Source of the DNA: Atopobiaceae bacterium
GTDB lineage: Bacteria > Actinomycetota > Coriobacteriia > Coriobacteriales > Atopobiaceae
Direction of reading: 5' to 3'
Length of the DNA stretch: 64,000 bases
NCBI GenBank assembly: GCA_902834555.1
Contig: CADFJN010000005.1
Location: 79,998 to 143,997 of the forward strand
Notes under the pieces: generated by a model
The model's input: the letters and a program-made list of their open reading frames with translations, nothing else
Database searches by the model: none
Told to the model about the DNA's origin: nothing
Shown here: positions 35,592 to 43,780 of the stretch, one piece after another
Numbering within the stretch: the first letter of the stretch is position 1
Layout of the letters: each line of letters begins with the position of its first letter
Program-made: the position numbers and the translations under genes

Positions 35592-36647
35592 CTAGCCCTC
35601 GTAGCCGTTAGGGTTCTTGCACTGCCAGTTCCAGGAGTCGCGGCACATGTCGTCGATTGTGTACTTGGCCTCCCAGCCCATCTCGCGCTTGGCCTTGGAG
35701 CAGTCGGCGTAGTTGGCGTCGACGTCGCCGGGACGACGCGGGTCGATCTGGTAGGGGAGGTCCTTGCCGCAGGCACGCGAGAAGGCCTTGATGATCTCGA
35801 GGACCGAGGTGCCCTTGCCGGTGCCGAGGTTGAAGATCTCCACTCCGGTGCGGCCGTTCATCCAGTTGAGAGCCGCGGCATGGCCGGTGGCAAGGTCGCA
35901 GACGTGGATGTAGTCGCGGACGCCGGTGCCGTCTGGGGTGTTGTAGTCATCGCCAAAAACGTGCACGCACTCGCGCTTGCCGATGGCAACCTGCGCGACG
36001 TAGGGCAGGAGGTTGTTGGGAATGCCCTTGGGGTCCTCGCCCATGAGTCCCGATGGGTGCGCGCCGATGGGGTTGAAGTAGCGGAGAAGCACGACGTTCC
36101 ACTCTGGGTCTGCGGTGTGGAGGTCGGTCAGGATCTGCTCGATCATCCACTTGGTCCAGCCGTAGGGGTTGGTCGCGGGCTTCTTGGGGCTCTCCTCGGT
36201 GAGGGGGAGCTTGTCCGGGTCGCCGTAGACCGTGGCGGAGCTGGAGAAGATGATGTCCTTGCAGCCGTGGTTGCGCATCACGTCCACGAGCGTGAGGGTG
36301 TTGCCCAGGTTGTTGGTGTAGTACTCGATGGGCTTGCTCACGGACTCGCCAACTGCCTTGAAGCCGGCGAAGTGGATCACGCGGTCGATGTGGTTCTCGT
36401 CAAAGACGGCGTTCATGGCCTCGCGGTCGTTGACGTCGGCGCGGTAGAAGGTGAGGTTGGCGGCAGCGGCGTCGCCCACGATGGTCTTGATGCGGCCGAT
36501 GACCTTCTCCGACGCGTTGGAGAGGTCGTCGACAATGACTACCTTGTAGCCGTCCTGAAGGAGCTCCACCACCGTGTGGCTGCCAATGAAGCCGGCGCCG
36601 CCGGTGACGAGCACGCAGGTGTTCTTTGGGTCTTTTGCTTCGCTCAT
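35592..36647 (-). CDS. galE: UDP-glucose 4-epimerase
   Basis: GalE interconverts UDP-glucose and UDP-galactose (Leloir pathway and glycan precursor supply). The 351-residue short-chain dehydrogenase-like enzyme has the NAD-binding VTGGAGFIGSHTVVELL, FAGFKAVGES, SSSATVYGDP with the catalytic Ser, and the catalytic YxxxK as YGWTKWMIE. ATG 36647 follows AAAGGAAA. No galK or galT is in the window. Confidence 0.96.
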   Translation of the reverse strand: MSEAKDPKNTCVLVTGGAGFIGSHTVVELLQDGYKVVIVDDLSNASEKVIGRIKTIVGDAAAANLTFYRADVNDREAMNAVFDENHIDRVIHFAGFKAVGESVSKPIEYYTNNLGNTLTLVDVMRNHGCKDIIFSSSATVYGDPDKLPLTEESPKKPATNPYGWTKWMIEQILTDLHTADPEWNVVLLRYFNPIGAHPSGLMGEDPKGIPNNLLPYVAQVAIGKRECVHVFGDDYNTPDGTGVRDYIHVCDLATGHAAALNWMNGRTGVEIFNLGTGKGTSVLEIIKAFSRACGKDLPYQIDPRRPGDVDANYADCSKAKREMGWEAKYTIDDMCRDSWNWQCKNPNGYEG

Positions 36648-36781
36648 GGGTTTCCTTTCGGGTCTTGTGACAAGGTACCTCGCGGCGAATAAGCCAAGAA
36701 GACAGTATACGTTGCCGATGTGTACGCGGCGTTGGGGTTGGTGGGCGCCGAGAACCTCGCCGGCAACGTGGTTGCTGCTAC

Positions 36782-36824
36782 AACGCGCCCCCGGCGTCAT
36801 TTCTGCGCCGGAGGCGCGTTTCTC
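36782..36824. terminator. hairpin spanning the stop codon of the YolD-like gene
   Basis: AACGCGCCCCCGGCG (36782-36796) pairs with CGCCGGAGGCGCGTT (36806-36820). The TGA stop of the minus-strand gene lies in the loop. T-rich sequence follows only on the plus strand, so termination direction is unclear. Confidence 0.5.
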
Positions 36825-37096
36825 TCCGCCGCGGCTGCCAAGGCGCTCCCTCCGGCGCCGGCGGCGCGGAGCTCCACCTCCTCGAGCATCTCGTCGTAGC
36901 CACGGAGGGCGGCAAATGGGATGAACTGGCGCCCCCGCTCGGGGGAGGCCATGGCACGGCGCGGCCCGTCCTCAACAATGCGCTGGACAATGCCTCTAAG
37001 CACCGCTTCCCTGCGCTCCTGCTCGCGCTCGCCTATGTCTGGCCACGAGGATGCCAAAGGTAGCCGGCCGATCTCTTGGCGCACGTCCTCACGCAC
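36797..37096 (-). CDS. YolD-like small protein coupled to the Y-family polymerase
   Basis: The 99-residue product has a C-terminal half that reads like the YolD domain (RAMASPERGRQFIPFAALRGYDEMLEEVE), known from small genes next to UvrX/YqjW-type polymerases. The GTG at 37096 is inside the last codons of umuC (8-base overlap), with GGGGG upstream, so the two are translationally coupled. The likely role is as an accessory to the lesion-bypass polymerase. The N-terminal half has no recognised features. Confidence 0.65.
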   Translation of the reverse strand: MREDVRQEIGRLPLASSWPDIGEREQERREAVLRGIVQRIVEDGPRRAMASPERGRQFIPFAALRGYDEMLEEVELRAAGAGGSALAAAAERNAPPAQK

Positions 37097-38369
37097 GGTG
37101 GCCCCCGATCTGCAGGTTGCGTTCACGGGCATTGGCGGCGGGAAGAAGACTCGTGCCAGAAAGCACGGTGTTGGGCCCAAAGCGCCGTCGCGCGCGCATC
37201 ACGGTGCCGGCCAGCCGTGCCTCACGCGCGTCTGCCACGGGGTTGTCGAAGAGCGTGGGGGCTGCGATGGCCGCCGGGACAACGCCGCCCAGCCACAGGC
37301 ACACGCGGCGTATGGGCACGTTGCGCGCAACCGTCTGGTCGTAGAGCGCGAGAAGTGCGTCTGTCACCTCTCGCCCGCCGGCCGTTTGGTGTCCGAGGCC
37401 CATCTGCCCGCCGCCGTGCCCAAAGAGCTCGGCCTGACCCGAGTAGCCCACGTAGAGCCCCACCGTGTCGCACGCGAGTGCCTGCTGCCGCAAGTCCAGG
37501 CAGCTCTGCCAGGCCATCTCGCGCAGCACCACGCGCGCCTCGCCAAAGCCGTAGTCGCGCATGAGCACCTGGCCGTTGGAGAGCGAGCGCGCCATGGGCA
37601 CGTACCCGCGGGCGTCCGCAATGGTGCAGGGCTCGAGCCCCCAGGCGTGGTCAATGAGCCATTCGGCGTTGCGGCCAAACTCCCCGCGCAGCCACGTTGG
37701 GTCCGTGGCGCAGATGCCCGCAAGGTCGTAGACGCCCGCCCGAGCGAGCCTGCGCGCAATGCCGGGCCCTATGCCCCAGATGTCCGTGATGGGATGGTGG
37801 AACCACACATCGCGGCGAAAGGTCTTCTCGTCCAGCTGTCCTATGCCATCTGCGGCGTGCTTGGCCATGAGGTCGAGCGCCACCTTGCAGAGAAACATGT
37901 TGGGGCCTATGCCCGCCGTTGCCGAGACGCCCGTCTCCTCTCGTACCGTGGCGATGATGCGCTTTGCGAGCGCCCGTGCGTTGGGGCCATAGAGCGCCTG
38001 GTAGGGCGTCACATCGAGAAAGGCCTCGTCCACGCTGTACGGCCAAGCGTCCTGACTGGACACGTAGCGCAAGTAGATGGCGTACACCTGCGCGGAGACC
38101 TCCATGTAGCGGTGCATCCTGGGCATGGCAGTGATGTAGGGGATGCCCTGGGGTATCTCGCGCACGCGGCAGCGGTTCCTGACCCCCTTGGCCTTGAGCG
38201 CGGGGGTTATGGCCAGGCAGATGGTGTTGGGGCTGCGCGTTGGGTCTGCCACCACAAGGTCCGTGGCGAAGGGATCCAGGCCCCTGTCAGCGCATTCCAC
38301 ACTTGCGTAAAACGACTTGAGGTCGATTGCCAGGTAGGTCTTCTCGAGTGCGTGCGCATCTGGTGCCAT
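37089..38369 (-). CDS. Y-family DNA polymerase (UmuC/UvrX-like)
   Basis: The 426-residue lesion-bypass polymerase begins YLAIDLKSFYASVEC, the palm motif with catalytic Asp, and has the second catalytic motif WPYSVDEAFLDVT near residue 110. Then come ETGVSATAGIGPNMFLCKVALDLMA, the helix-hairpin-helix ITDIWGIGPGIARRL, and a little-finger domain. It is shorter than DinB-plus-clamp-motif proteins and closest to Gram-positive UvrX/UmuC types. ATG 38369 follows GGAGGA. A LexA box at 38390-38401 lies just downstream of a good -10, so it should be SOS-induced. Confidence 0.92.
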   Translation of the reverse strand: MAPDAHALEKTYLAIDLKSFYASVECADRGLDPFATDLVVADPTRSPNTICLAITPALKAKGVRNRCRVREIPQGIPYITAMPRMHRYMEVSAQVYAIYLRYVSSQDAWPYSVDEAFLDVTPYQALYGPNARALAKRIIATVREETGVSATAGIGPNMFLCKVALDLMAKHAADGIGQLDEKTFRRDVWFHHPITDIWGIGPGIARRLARAGVYDLAGICATDPTWLRGEFGRNAEWLIDHAWGLEPCTIADARGYVPMARSLSNGQVLMRDYGFGEARVVLREMAWQSCLDLRQQALACDTVGLYVGYSGQAELFGHGGGQMGLGHQTAGGREVTDALLALYDQTVARNVPIRRVCLWLGGVVPAAIAAPTLFDNPVADAREARLAGTVMRARRRFGPNTVLSGTSLLPAANARERNLQIGGHRA

Positions 38370-38389
38370 GGCTCCTCCATTCCATCTAA

Positions 38390-38443
38390 GAACACATGTT
38401 CTAACTCGCATAAGGTTATACGGCGTCCGCGCGACACAAATAA
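38390..38443 (-). promoter_or_regulatory. umuC promoter with LexA (Cheo-type) box
   Basis: On the minus strand TTATTT (38443-38438) and TATAAC (38420-38415) are separated by 17 bp. The palindrome GAACACATGTTC (38390-38401) matches the Gram-positive LexA consensus GAACrnryGTTC core and covers the transcription start region. Confidence 0.7.
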
Positions 38444-38478
38444 GCGCGTTCCGCTCGGAGAATTCACTACTCGTTCGC

Positions 38479-38507
38479 TTGTCGAGAGGGAACACATGTT
38501 CTACTCT
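38479..38507 (+). promoter_or_regulatory. LexA-controlled promoter of the divergent gene
   Basis: A second identical GAACACATGTTC (38490-38501) lies exactly 100 bp from the first. It fills the 17-bp spacer between TTGTCG (38479-38484) and TACTCT (38502-38507), a classic repressor position. The -10 ends six bases before the ATG at 38514, suggesting a leaderless transcript. Confidence 0.55.
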
Positions 38508-38513
38508 CGGGTC

Positions 38514-38849
38514 ATGGAATATCGAACGCTCACAGACGGGACGCGGCGTCGTGTGCACCGCGAGTACGTGGATGTCATCGCGCGCTTTGGGCGTGACGGC
38601 TCCCTGGAACCCGTTGCGGTCATTTGGAAGGATGGGAGGAGCTTTGCAATCGATGAGGTAACGGAGGAGGGTACATTTGGCGCCGAGACGCGCGGGCGAC
38701 GGCAGGCCTGCTACCACGTGCGCTTTGGCGGGCACGAGACGGAGCTCTACCTCGAGCGGCGCAGCGCCGTTCCGGCGGTGGGCCAGCCCGAGGAGCTTCG
38801 CTGGTGGGTCTTTGCCTACGACCAGACGCGCTCGCGCGAGGCGGGCTAG
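38514..38849 (+). CDS. small protein of unknown function, SOS-linked (DUF6504-like)
   Basis: The 111-residue protein is rich in beta strands: VIWKDGRSFAIDEVTEEGTFG, ACYHVRFGGHETELYLER and WWVFAYD. It resembles the small DUF6504-type proteins often found beside imuB/umuC-like genes; function unknown. It is divergent from umuC and has its own LexA box, so it is probably co-induced on DNA damage. Start: ATG 38514 fits a leaderless transcript; ATG 38496 has GAGAGGG upstream but overlaps the LexA box. Confidence 0.65.
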   Translation: MEYRTLTDGTRRRVHREYVDVIARFGRDGSLEPVAVIWKDGRSFAIDEVTEEGTFGAETRGRRQACYHVRFGGHETELYLERRSAVPAVGQPEELRWWVFAYDQTRSREAG

Positions 38850-38854
38850 GTCAC

Positions 38855-38952
38855 GCCGTCCGCGCCATGCCTGCGCTGCCGTCCGAACCACGTTTGCGCC
38901 GTCCGCGCCATGCCTGCGCTGCCGTCCGAACCACGTTTGCGCCGTCCGCGCC
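38855..38952. repeat. 43-bp tandem repeat, about 2.3 copies
   Basis: Units starting GCCGTCCGCGCCATGCCTGC at 38855 and 38898 are identical over 43 bp; a third copy at 38941 ends after 12 bases. Each unit contains an internal repeat of GCCGTCCG. The 38850-39148 gap otherwise holds the modA promoter region, with two direct copies of ACAGGCACCACAT at 39033 and 39063 (30 bp apart). Confidence 0.85.
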
Positions 38953-39148
38953 GCCTGTGACCCGCCCACCACCTTTTCCATACTTTTTGTTTGGATGGCG
39001 TTATAGTTTGTAAGCAAGAACGCCGTCATCGGACAGGCACCACATCTGTGGCGGCGAAGCCCACAGGCACCACATGGGCAGCACGCAAAAAGCATCGCAC
39101 CAGAGATGCGCCCCAGGCAGGCATTACACCGAGGGAAAGGAAGGCACC

Positions 39149-40027
39149 ATGGCAGGCACCAGCATCACCAGGCGGTCGTTTGCGTTGGCGGCGGTCATCG
39201 CGGCAGGCCTTGGATTGGTGGCGTGCGGAGGCACGCAGTCCCAGTCCGCAGACTCGACGGCGGCAGACACCGCGTCCGCAGCAGAGACAAAGACGCTCGT
39301 CGTCTTTGCGGCGGCCTCACTCACCGAGTCTCTCACCGAGGCGGGCGACCTCTTCAAAGCAGCCAATGACGGCGTGGACATCAGCTTCAACTTCGACTCT
39401 TCGGGCACCCTCAAGACACAGATCCAGGAGGGGGCAGACTGCGACGTCTTCATCTCCGCCGGCCAGAAGCAGATGAACCAGCTTGACGCCAGCGCCACCT
39501 CCGGCAACGACGAAGGTCTCGACTTCATCAACCACGATACGCGCTTTGACATCCTCGAGAACAAGGTCACGCTCTGCGTGCCCGACGGCAACCCCAAGGC
39601 CGTCCAGGGCTTCGATGACATGGCCAAAAAGCTCCAGGCCCACGACATCCTGTTGGGGATGGGCAACTCCGATGTGCCCGTGGGCCAGTACACCCAGAGG
39701 ATTCTCGCCTACTACAACCTCGACGAGACCGAGCTGGCAAACGCTGGCTGCATCACCTACGGCACCAATGTGAAGGAGGTCACCTCGCAGGTAACCGAGG
39801 CGGCCGTCGACTGTGGAGTCATCTACAAGACCGACGCCACGTCGGCAAACCTCACCATGGTGGACGAGGCAACGGAGGAGATGTGCGGCCGCGTGGTCTA
39901 CCCGGCTGCGGCCACCAAGAATGCCCTCCAGCCCGAGCTCGCCGCATCCTTTCTCAGTTTCCTCAAGACCAAGGATGCCGGTGACTGCTTCGAGAAGGTC
40001 GGCTTCACGCCGCTTGCCGAGGCGTAG
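39149..40027 (+). CDS. modA: molybdate ABC transporter substrate-binding lipoprotein
   Basis: The 292-residue lipoprotein (lipobox LVAC near residue 26) has the ModA start TLVVFAAASLTESLTEAGDLF, then NFDSSGTLKTQIQEGADCDVFISAG, and GNSDVPVGQYTQRILAYY. These segments supply the oxyanion-binding hydroxyls. ATG 39149 is preceded by GGAAAGGAAGG. It opens a seven-gene molybdenum operon running without real gaps to 45395. Confidence 0.93.
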   Translation: MAGTSITRRSFALAAVIAAGLGLVACGGTQSQSADSTAADTASAAETKTLVVFAAASLTESLTEAGDLFKAANDGVDISFNFDSSGTLKTQIQEGADCDVFISAGQKQMNQLDASATSGNDEGLDFINHDTRFDILENKVTLCVPDGNPKAVQGFDDMAKKLQAHDILLGMGNSDVPVGQYTQRILAYYNLDETELANAGCITYGTNVKEVTSQVTEAAVDCGVIYKTDATSANLTMVDEATEEMCGRVVYPAAATKNALQPELAASFLSFLKTKDAGDCFEKVGFTPLAEA

Positions 40028-40033
40028 CGCGGC

Positions 40034-40717
40034 ATGGACTGGTATCCGCTTCTCAACTCGCTGAGAATAGCCGCCATCTCTACGGTGGTCGTCTATCTTC
40101 TCGGCATCTGGCTCGCGGACGTGGTGGCGCGGGCGCCCCGGGTGGTGAAGGGCATCCTCGACGTGGTGCTCACGCTGCCCCTGGTGCTGCCACCCACCGT
40201 CGTGGGCTACCTCCTGCTGGTGCTTCTCGGGCCTAGGCGCCCCATCGGCTCATGGGTGCTGGCTACCTTTGGCGTGAAGCTCACCATGACCTGGTACTCG
40301 GCCATCTTTGCCACCGTGGTGGTGAGCTTCCCGCTCATGTACCGCACGGCGCGCGGTGCGTTCGAGGGCTTTGACCAGAGCTTGGCCGACGCCGGCCGCA
40401 CGCTGGGAAAATCCAATACCTGGGTGTTCTGGCGCGTCAAGATGCCTGCCTGCCGTCAGGGCATCATCGCGGGCTCGGTCTTGGCCTTCGCGCGGGCGCT
40501 GGGCGAGTATGGCGCCACCTCGATGGTCGCGGGTTACACCCCTGGTTCCACCGCCACCATCTCCACGACGGTCTACCAGCTCTGGCGCACGGGCGAGGAT
40601 GGCCTTGCCTTCCAGTGGGTCCTCGTGAACCTGGCGATAAGCGCCGTGGTGCTTCTCGCCATGAACATGCTCGAGGCGCGTTCTCGCTCCGCCCGCGCGA
40701 AGGGGGCGGTCGCATGA
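40034..40717 (+). CDS. modB: molybdate ABC transporter permease
   Basis: The 227-residue inner-membrane protein has about five helices. It shows LTLPLVLPPTVVGYLLLVLLG near residue 45 and the EAA-type loop EGFDQSLADAGRTLGKSNTWVFWRVKMP near 115 (shown in part: LADAGRTLGKSNTW), then LAFARALGEYGATSMVAG, the ModB signature. ATG begins six bases after modA stops, and its end overlaps modC by ATGA. Confidence 0.93.
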   Translation: MDWYPLLNSLRIAAISTVVVYLLGIWLADVVARAPRVVKGILDVVLTLPLVLPPTVVGYLLLVLLGPRRPIGSWVLATFGVKLTMTWYSAIFATVVVSFPLMYRTARGAFEGFDQSLADAGRTLGKSNTWVFWRVKMPACRQGIIAGSVLAFARALGEYGATSMVAGYTPGSTATISTTVYQLWRTGEDGLAFQWVLVNLAISAVVLLAMNMLEARSRSARAKGAVA

Positions 40718-41856
40718 CGACGCTCGAGGTCGACATCACCAAGCGGCTCGGATCCTTCTCGCTTGACGTCTCGTTTGCCATCGAGCGCCCGGACGAGATC
40801 ATGGCGCTGCTCGGCCCCTCGGGCTGCGGCAAGTCCATGACGCTCAAGTGCATCGCCGGCATCGAGCGCCCTGACTCGGGGCGCATCGTGCTGGGGGGCC
40901 GCACGCTCTTCGATTCCAGCGCGCACGTAGACCTACCGCCGCAGCAGCGCCGCGTGGGTTACCTCTTCCAGAGCTATGCGCTCTTTCCCACCATGACCGT
41001 CGAGCAGAACGTGCGCGCCGGGGCTGCCGGTGCCACGCGCGAGGAGCGCTCGGCGCGTGCGGCAAAAGAGATTGCCGCCATGCGCCTGGAGGGCCTTGAG
41101 CACCACAAGCCGGCCCAGCTCTCCGGCGGCCAGCAGCAGCGTTGCGCCATGGCGCGTATCCTCGCAAGCGACCCAGAGCTCATCCTGCTTGACGAGCCCT
41201 TCTCGGCGCTCGACGGGTACCTGCGCTGGCAGCTCGAGCTTGAACTTGCAGACGTCCTGCGCGGCTTTCCCGGTGGGGCGGTCTACGTCTCGCACAACCG
41301 CGACGAGGTCTACCGCATGTGCGACACGGTCTGCGTTCTTGACCGCGGTCGCTCGGATGCCAAGGTGGGCGTGCGCGAGCTCTTTGCTTCTCCGGCGACG
41401 CTGGCGGCGGCCCTCATCAGTGGCTGCAAGAACGTGAGCCGAGTGCGGGTGGCGGGCCCCGGCCTGCTTTTGTGCGACGATTGGGGCGTCACGCTGGAAA
41501 CGTCGCTTCCCGTGCCCGAGGGCGTTACGCACGTGGGCATACGCGCGCACTACTTCCAGGCGCATGCGGCAGGCGACGGCGCTGCGAGCGCCGCTGGCGG
41601 GAATGCGATTCCCTGCACCGTTGAGCGGGTGATAGACTCGACATTCTCGACGATCGTGATGGCCAGCACGCCCGGTGGCGCCTCACTTCGCTACGAGTGT
41701 GAGAAGGATGCCTGGGCTGCGCTTGGCAATCCCGCGCAGCTGGTGCTTGTGGCGCCGCCCCAGACGGTCATGCCGCTTGTCTCGGCGGGTAACGGCGAAA
41801 CGCCTGACACAATTACTTTGGACAACACAGGGAAGGGAGGCGCGCCTCGTGCGTGA
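40714..41856 (+). CDS. modC: molybdate ABC transporter ATP-binding protein
   Basis: The 380-residue ATPase has Walker A GPSGCGKSMT near residue 34, Q-loop LFQSYALFPTMTV, signature LSGGQQQRCAMARI, Walker B LILLDEPFSALDG and H-loop VYVSHNRDEV. The C-terminal 110 residues contain a TOBE/MOP-like region, which in ModC senses molybdate. Starts at ATGA overlapping modB and overlaps moaA by eight bases, so uptake and cofactor synthesis are translationally linked. Confidence 0.93.
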   Translation: MTTLEVDITKRLGSFSLDVSFAIERPDEIMALLGPSGCGKSMTLKCIAGIERPDSGRIVLGGRTLFDSSAHVDLPPQQRRVGYLFQSYALFPTMTVEQNVRAGAAGATREERSARAAKEIAAMRLEGLEHHKPAQLSGGQQQRCAMARILASDPELILLDEPFSALDGYLRWQLELELADVLRGFPGGAVYVSHNRDEVYRMCDTVCVLDRGRSDAKVGVRELFASPATLAAALISGCKNVSRVRVAGPGLLLCDDWGVTLETSLPVPEGVTHVGIRAHYFQAHAAGDGAASAAGGNAIPCTVERVIDSTFSTIVMASTPGGASLRYECEKDAWAALGNPAQLVLVAPPQTVMPLVSAGNGETPDTITLDNTGKGGAPRA

Positions 41857-42796
41857 CGATTACGGCCGCGACATACGCTACCTGCGCCTTTCGGTGACCG
41901 ACCGCTGCAACTGCCGCTGCGTTTACTGCATGCCCGAGAATGGCGTGCCCATGCTCTCGCACGCAGACATCCTCTCCTTTGAGGAGATGCGCGACATTGT
42001 GGCTGCTGCTGCGTCACTGGGAGTGCGCAAGGTGCGTCTTACGGGTGGGGAGCCCCTGGTGAGGCGCGGCATTGTTGACCTTGTGGGCATGGTTGCCTCT
42101 GTGCCGGGCATCGAAGAGGTGGACATGACCACCAACGCCACGCTGCTCGCGCCCATTGCTGGCGACCTGCGTGCCGCGGGGCTTACGCGCCTCAACGTGA
42201 GCCTGGACACGCTTGATGCCGCGCGCTACGAGGCCATCACGCGGCGTGGCTCGCTTGCGGACGCACTGGCCGGCCTCGAGGCTGCCCGCGTTGCGGGCTT
42301 CACCAACACCAAGATTAACTGCGTGCTTGTCGGCGGCGTGAATGACGACGAGCTGCGGCCCCTGGCCGAGCTTGCGCGCGACCGCGACCTTACCGTGCGC
42401 TTCATCGAGCTCATGCGCATGGGGGAGTGCGCCGACTGGCCCAAGGGACGCTTTGTCTCGGCAGATGAGGTCCTTTCGGCCGTGCCGGAGCTTGCGCCGG
42501 TGGGCGGCCAGGGCGTCTCGGAGCTCTACCACGCGCCGGGCTGGAAGGGCAACGTGGGTCTCATCCGGCCCATGACCCACCGGTTCTGCGGCAGCTGCGA
42601 TCGCATACGCGTGACGGCGGACGGGCGTCTCAAGCCCTGCCTGCACTCCGCAACTGAGGTCAACCTGCGCGGCCTTGTCGGCCAAGAGCTGGTCGATGCC
42701 ATGCGCGCGGGCATAGCGGCAAAGCCGCGCGGGCACAGGATGGACAATGGGCGCGCGAGCGAATCCATGCGCGCCATGAACGAGATAGGGGGATGA
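41849..42796 (+). CDS. moaA: GTP 3',8-cyclase, radical SAM
   Basis: MoaA starts molybdenum cofactor synthesis by cyclising GTP. The CxxxCxxC radical SAM motif is in DRCNCRCVYCMPENG near residue 17; the second cluster ligands are in HRFCGSCDRIRVTADGRLKPCLH. SAM-binding LTGGEPLVRRGI is present. The GTG at 41849 follows GGAAGGGAGG and lies within the end of modC. Its 315 residues are slightly short, and the C-terminal GG tail that is essential in MoaA is kept (MNEIGG). Confidence 0.94.
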   Translation: MRDDYGRDIRYLRLSVTDRCNCRCVYCMPENGVPMLSHADILSFEEMRDIVAAAASLGVRKVRLTGGEPLVRRGIVDLVGMVASVPGIEEVDMTTNATLLAPIAGDLRAAGLTRLNVSLDTLDAARYEAITRRGSLADALAGLEAARVAGFTNTKINCVLVGGVNDDELRPLAELARDRDLTVRFIELMRMGECADWPKGRFVSADEVLSAVPELAPVGGQGVSELYHAPGWKGNVGLIRPMTHRFCGSCDRIRVTADGRLKPCLHSATEVNLRGLVGQELVDAMRAGIAAKPRGHRMDNGRASESMRAMNEIGG

Positions 42797-42799
42797 GCC

Positions 42800-43780
42800 A
42801 TGGGGCTCACGCACTTCAACGAGGAGGGTCGCGCCCGCATGGTGGACGTGTCCGAGAAGCCCAAGACCCAGCGAGTTGCGCGTGCCGCAGGCAAGGTGCT
42901 CATGCGGCCAGACACGCTCGAGCTTGTGCGTACGGGTGGCGTGCGAAAGGGAGACGTGCTGGCCGTGGCGCAGGTTGCGGGCATCATGGCCGCCAAGCGC
43001 TGCTGGGAGCTGGTACCCATGTGCCATCCCGTGCAGCTCACGGGCGTCGACGTCTCGTTTGCGTACGAGGAGGACGGCATAGCGTTTACGGCAACCACGC
43101 GCTGCTGCGGCGAGACGGGCGTCGAGATGGAGGCGCTCACGGCGGCGTCCGTTGCCGGCCTCACCATCTACGACATGTGCAAGGCTCACCAGCGTGACAT
43201 GGCAATCACCGAGGTGCGCCTGCTCGAGAAGGACGGCGGCAAGTCCGGGCACTTCGTGCGTGCCGAGGGGGACGACCCCACGGCGCCGCTGGATGCGTCT
43301 GCGGCTGCGGCACCCGCCGCGTCGGAGCTGCCGCACGGCACCGTTGTCGCCACCTGCATCTCGGAGAAGAAGGGCACGCGCAAGCACCCCGTCGACTCCA
43401 TCGAGCTCGTGGTGGGCAAGGGCATTGCGGGCGACGCCCACGCCGGCACCTGGCACCGCCAGGTGAGCCTGCTGGCTGACGAGTCCGTGGACCTTATGCG
43501 CGCAAAGGGCATCGACCTTGCGCCCGGAGACTTTGCCGAGAACGTGCTCACGCGCGGGATCGACGTGAAGAGCCTGCCCGTGGGCACCACCGTGGCCGTG
43601 GGGCCCGCGCGCATGGTCGTGACGCAGATTGGAAAGACCTGCCACAACGACTGCGAGATTCGCCGTCTTACCGGCATGTGCGTCATGCCCACCGACGGCA
43701 TCTTCTGTGTGGTGACGCGCGGCGGCATCGTGCGCGCCGGCGACGAGGTTCGTGTGATGGGGGAGGACGAACTGGCATGA
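42800..43780 (+). CDS. MoaC-MOSC fusion protein
   Basis: Residues 1-160 are cyclic pyranopterin monophosphate synthase (MoaC): VDVSEKPKTQRVA, MCHPVQLTGVDVSF, GETGVEMEALTAASVAGLTIYDMCKA. After an Ala-rich linker (about 160-178), residues 180-326 are a MOSC domain (VVGKGIAGDAHAG, then GKTCHNDCEIRRLTG with the conserved Cys). MOSC domains handle the cofactor or its sulfur/selenium ligand. The two functions are usually separate genes. ATG lies 3 bases after moaA, and the end overlaps the next gene by ATGA. Confidence 0.9.
   Translation: MGLTHFNEEGRARMVDVSEKPKTQRVARAAGKVLMRPDTLELVRTGGVRKGDVLAVAQVAGIMAAKRCWELVPMCHPVQLTGVDVSFAYEEDGIAFTATTRCCGETGVEMEALTAASVAGLTIYDMCKAHQRDMAITEVRLLEKDGGKSGHFVRAEGDDPTAPLDASAAAAPAASELPHGTVVATCISEKKGTRKHPVDSIELVVGKGIAGDAHAGTWHRQVSLLADESVDLMRAKGIDLAPGDFAENVLTRGIDVKSLPVGTTVAVGPARMVVTQIGKTCHNDCEIRRLTGMCVMPTDGIFCVVTRGGIVRAGDEVRVMGEDELA

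Noticed and set aside
38855..38952. Possible CRISPR array
   Set aside because: The copies are directly adjacent with no spacers, and no cas gene is present. The same reasoning excludes the 25-bp repeats at 9937-10186.
37089..39095. Longer umuC product starting far upstream
   Set aside because: The frame stays open upstream of 38369, but that part covers the LexA boxes, promoter and the divergent gene, and shows no polymerase similarity. ATG 38369 has a strong GGAGGA.
38953..39148. Molybdenum cofactor riboswitch upstream of modA
   Set aside because: I could not find the paired core elements of the Moco motif; only short direct repeats are visible.
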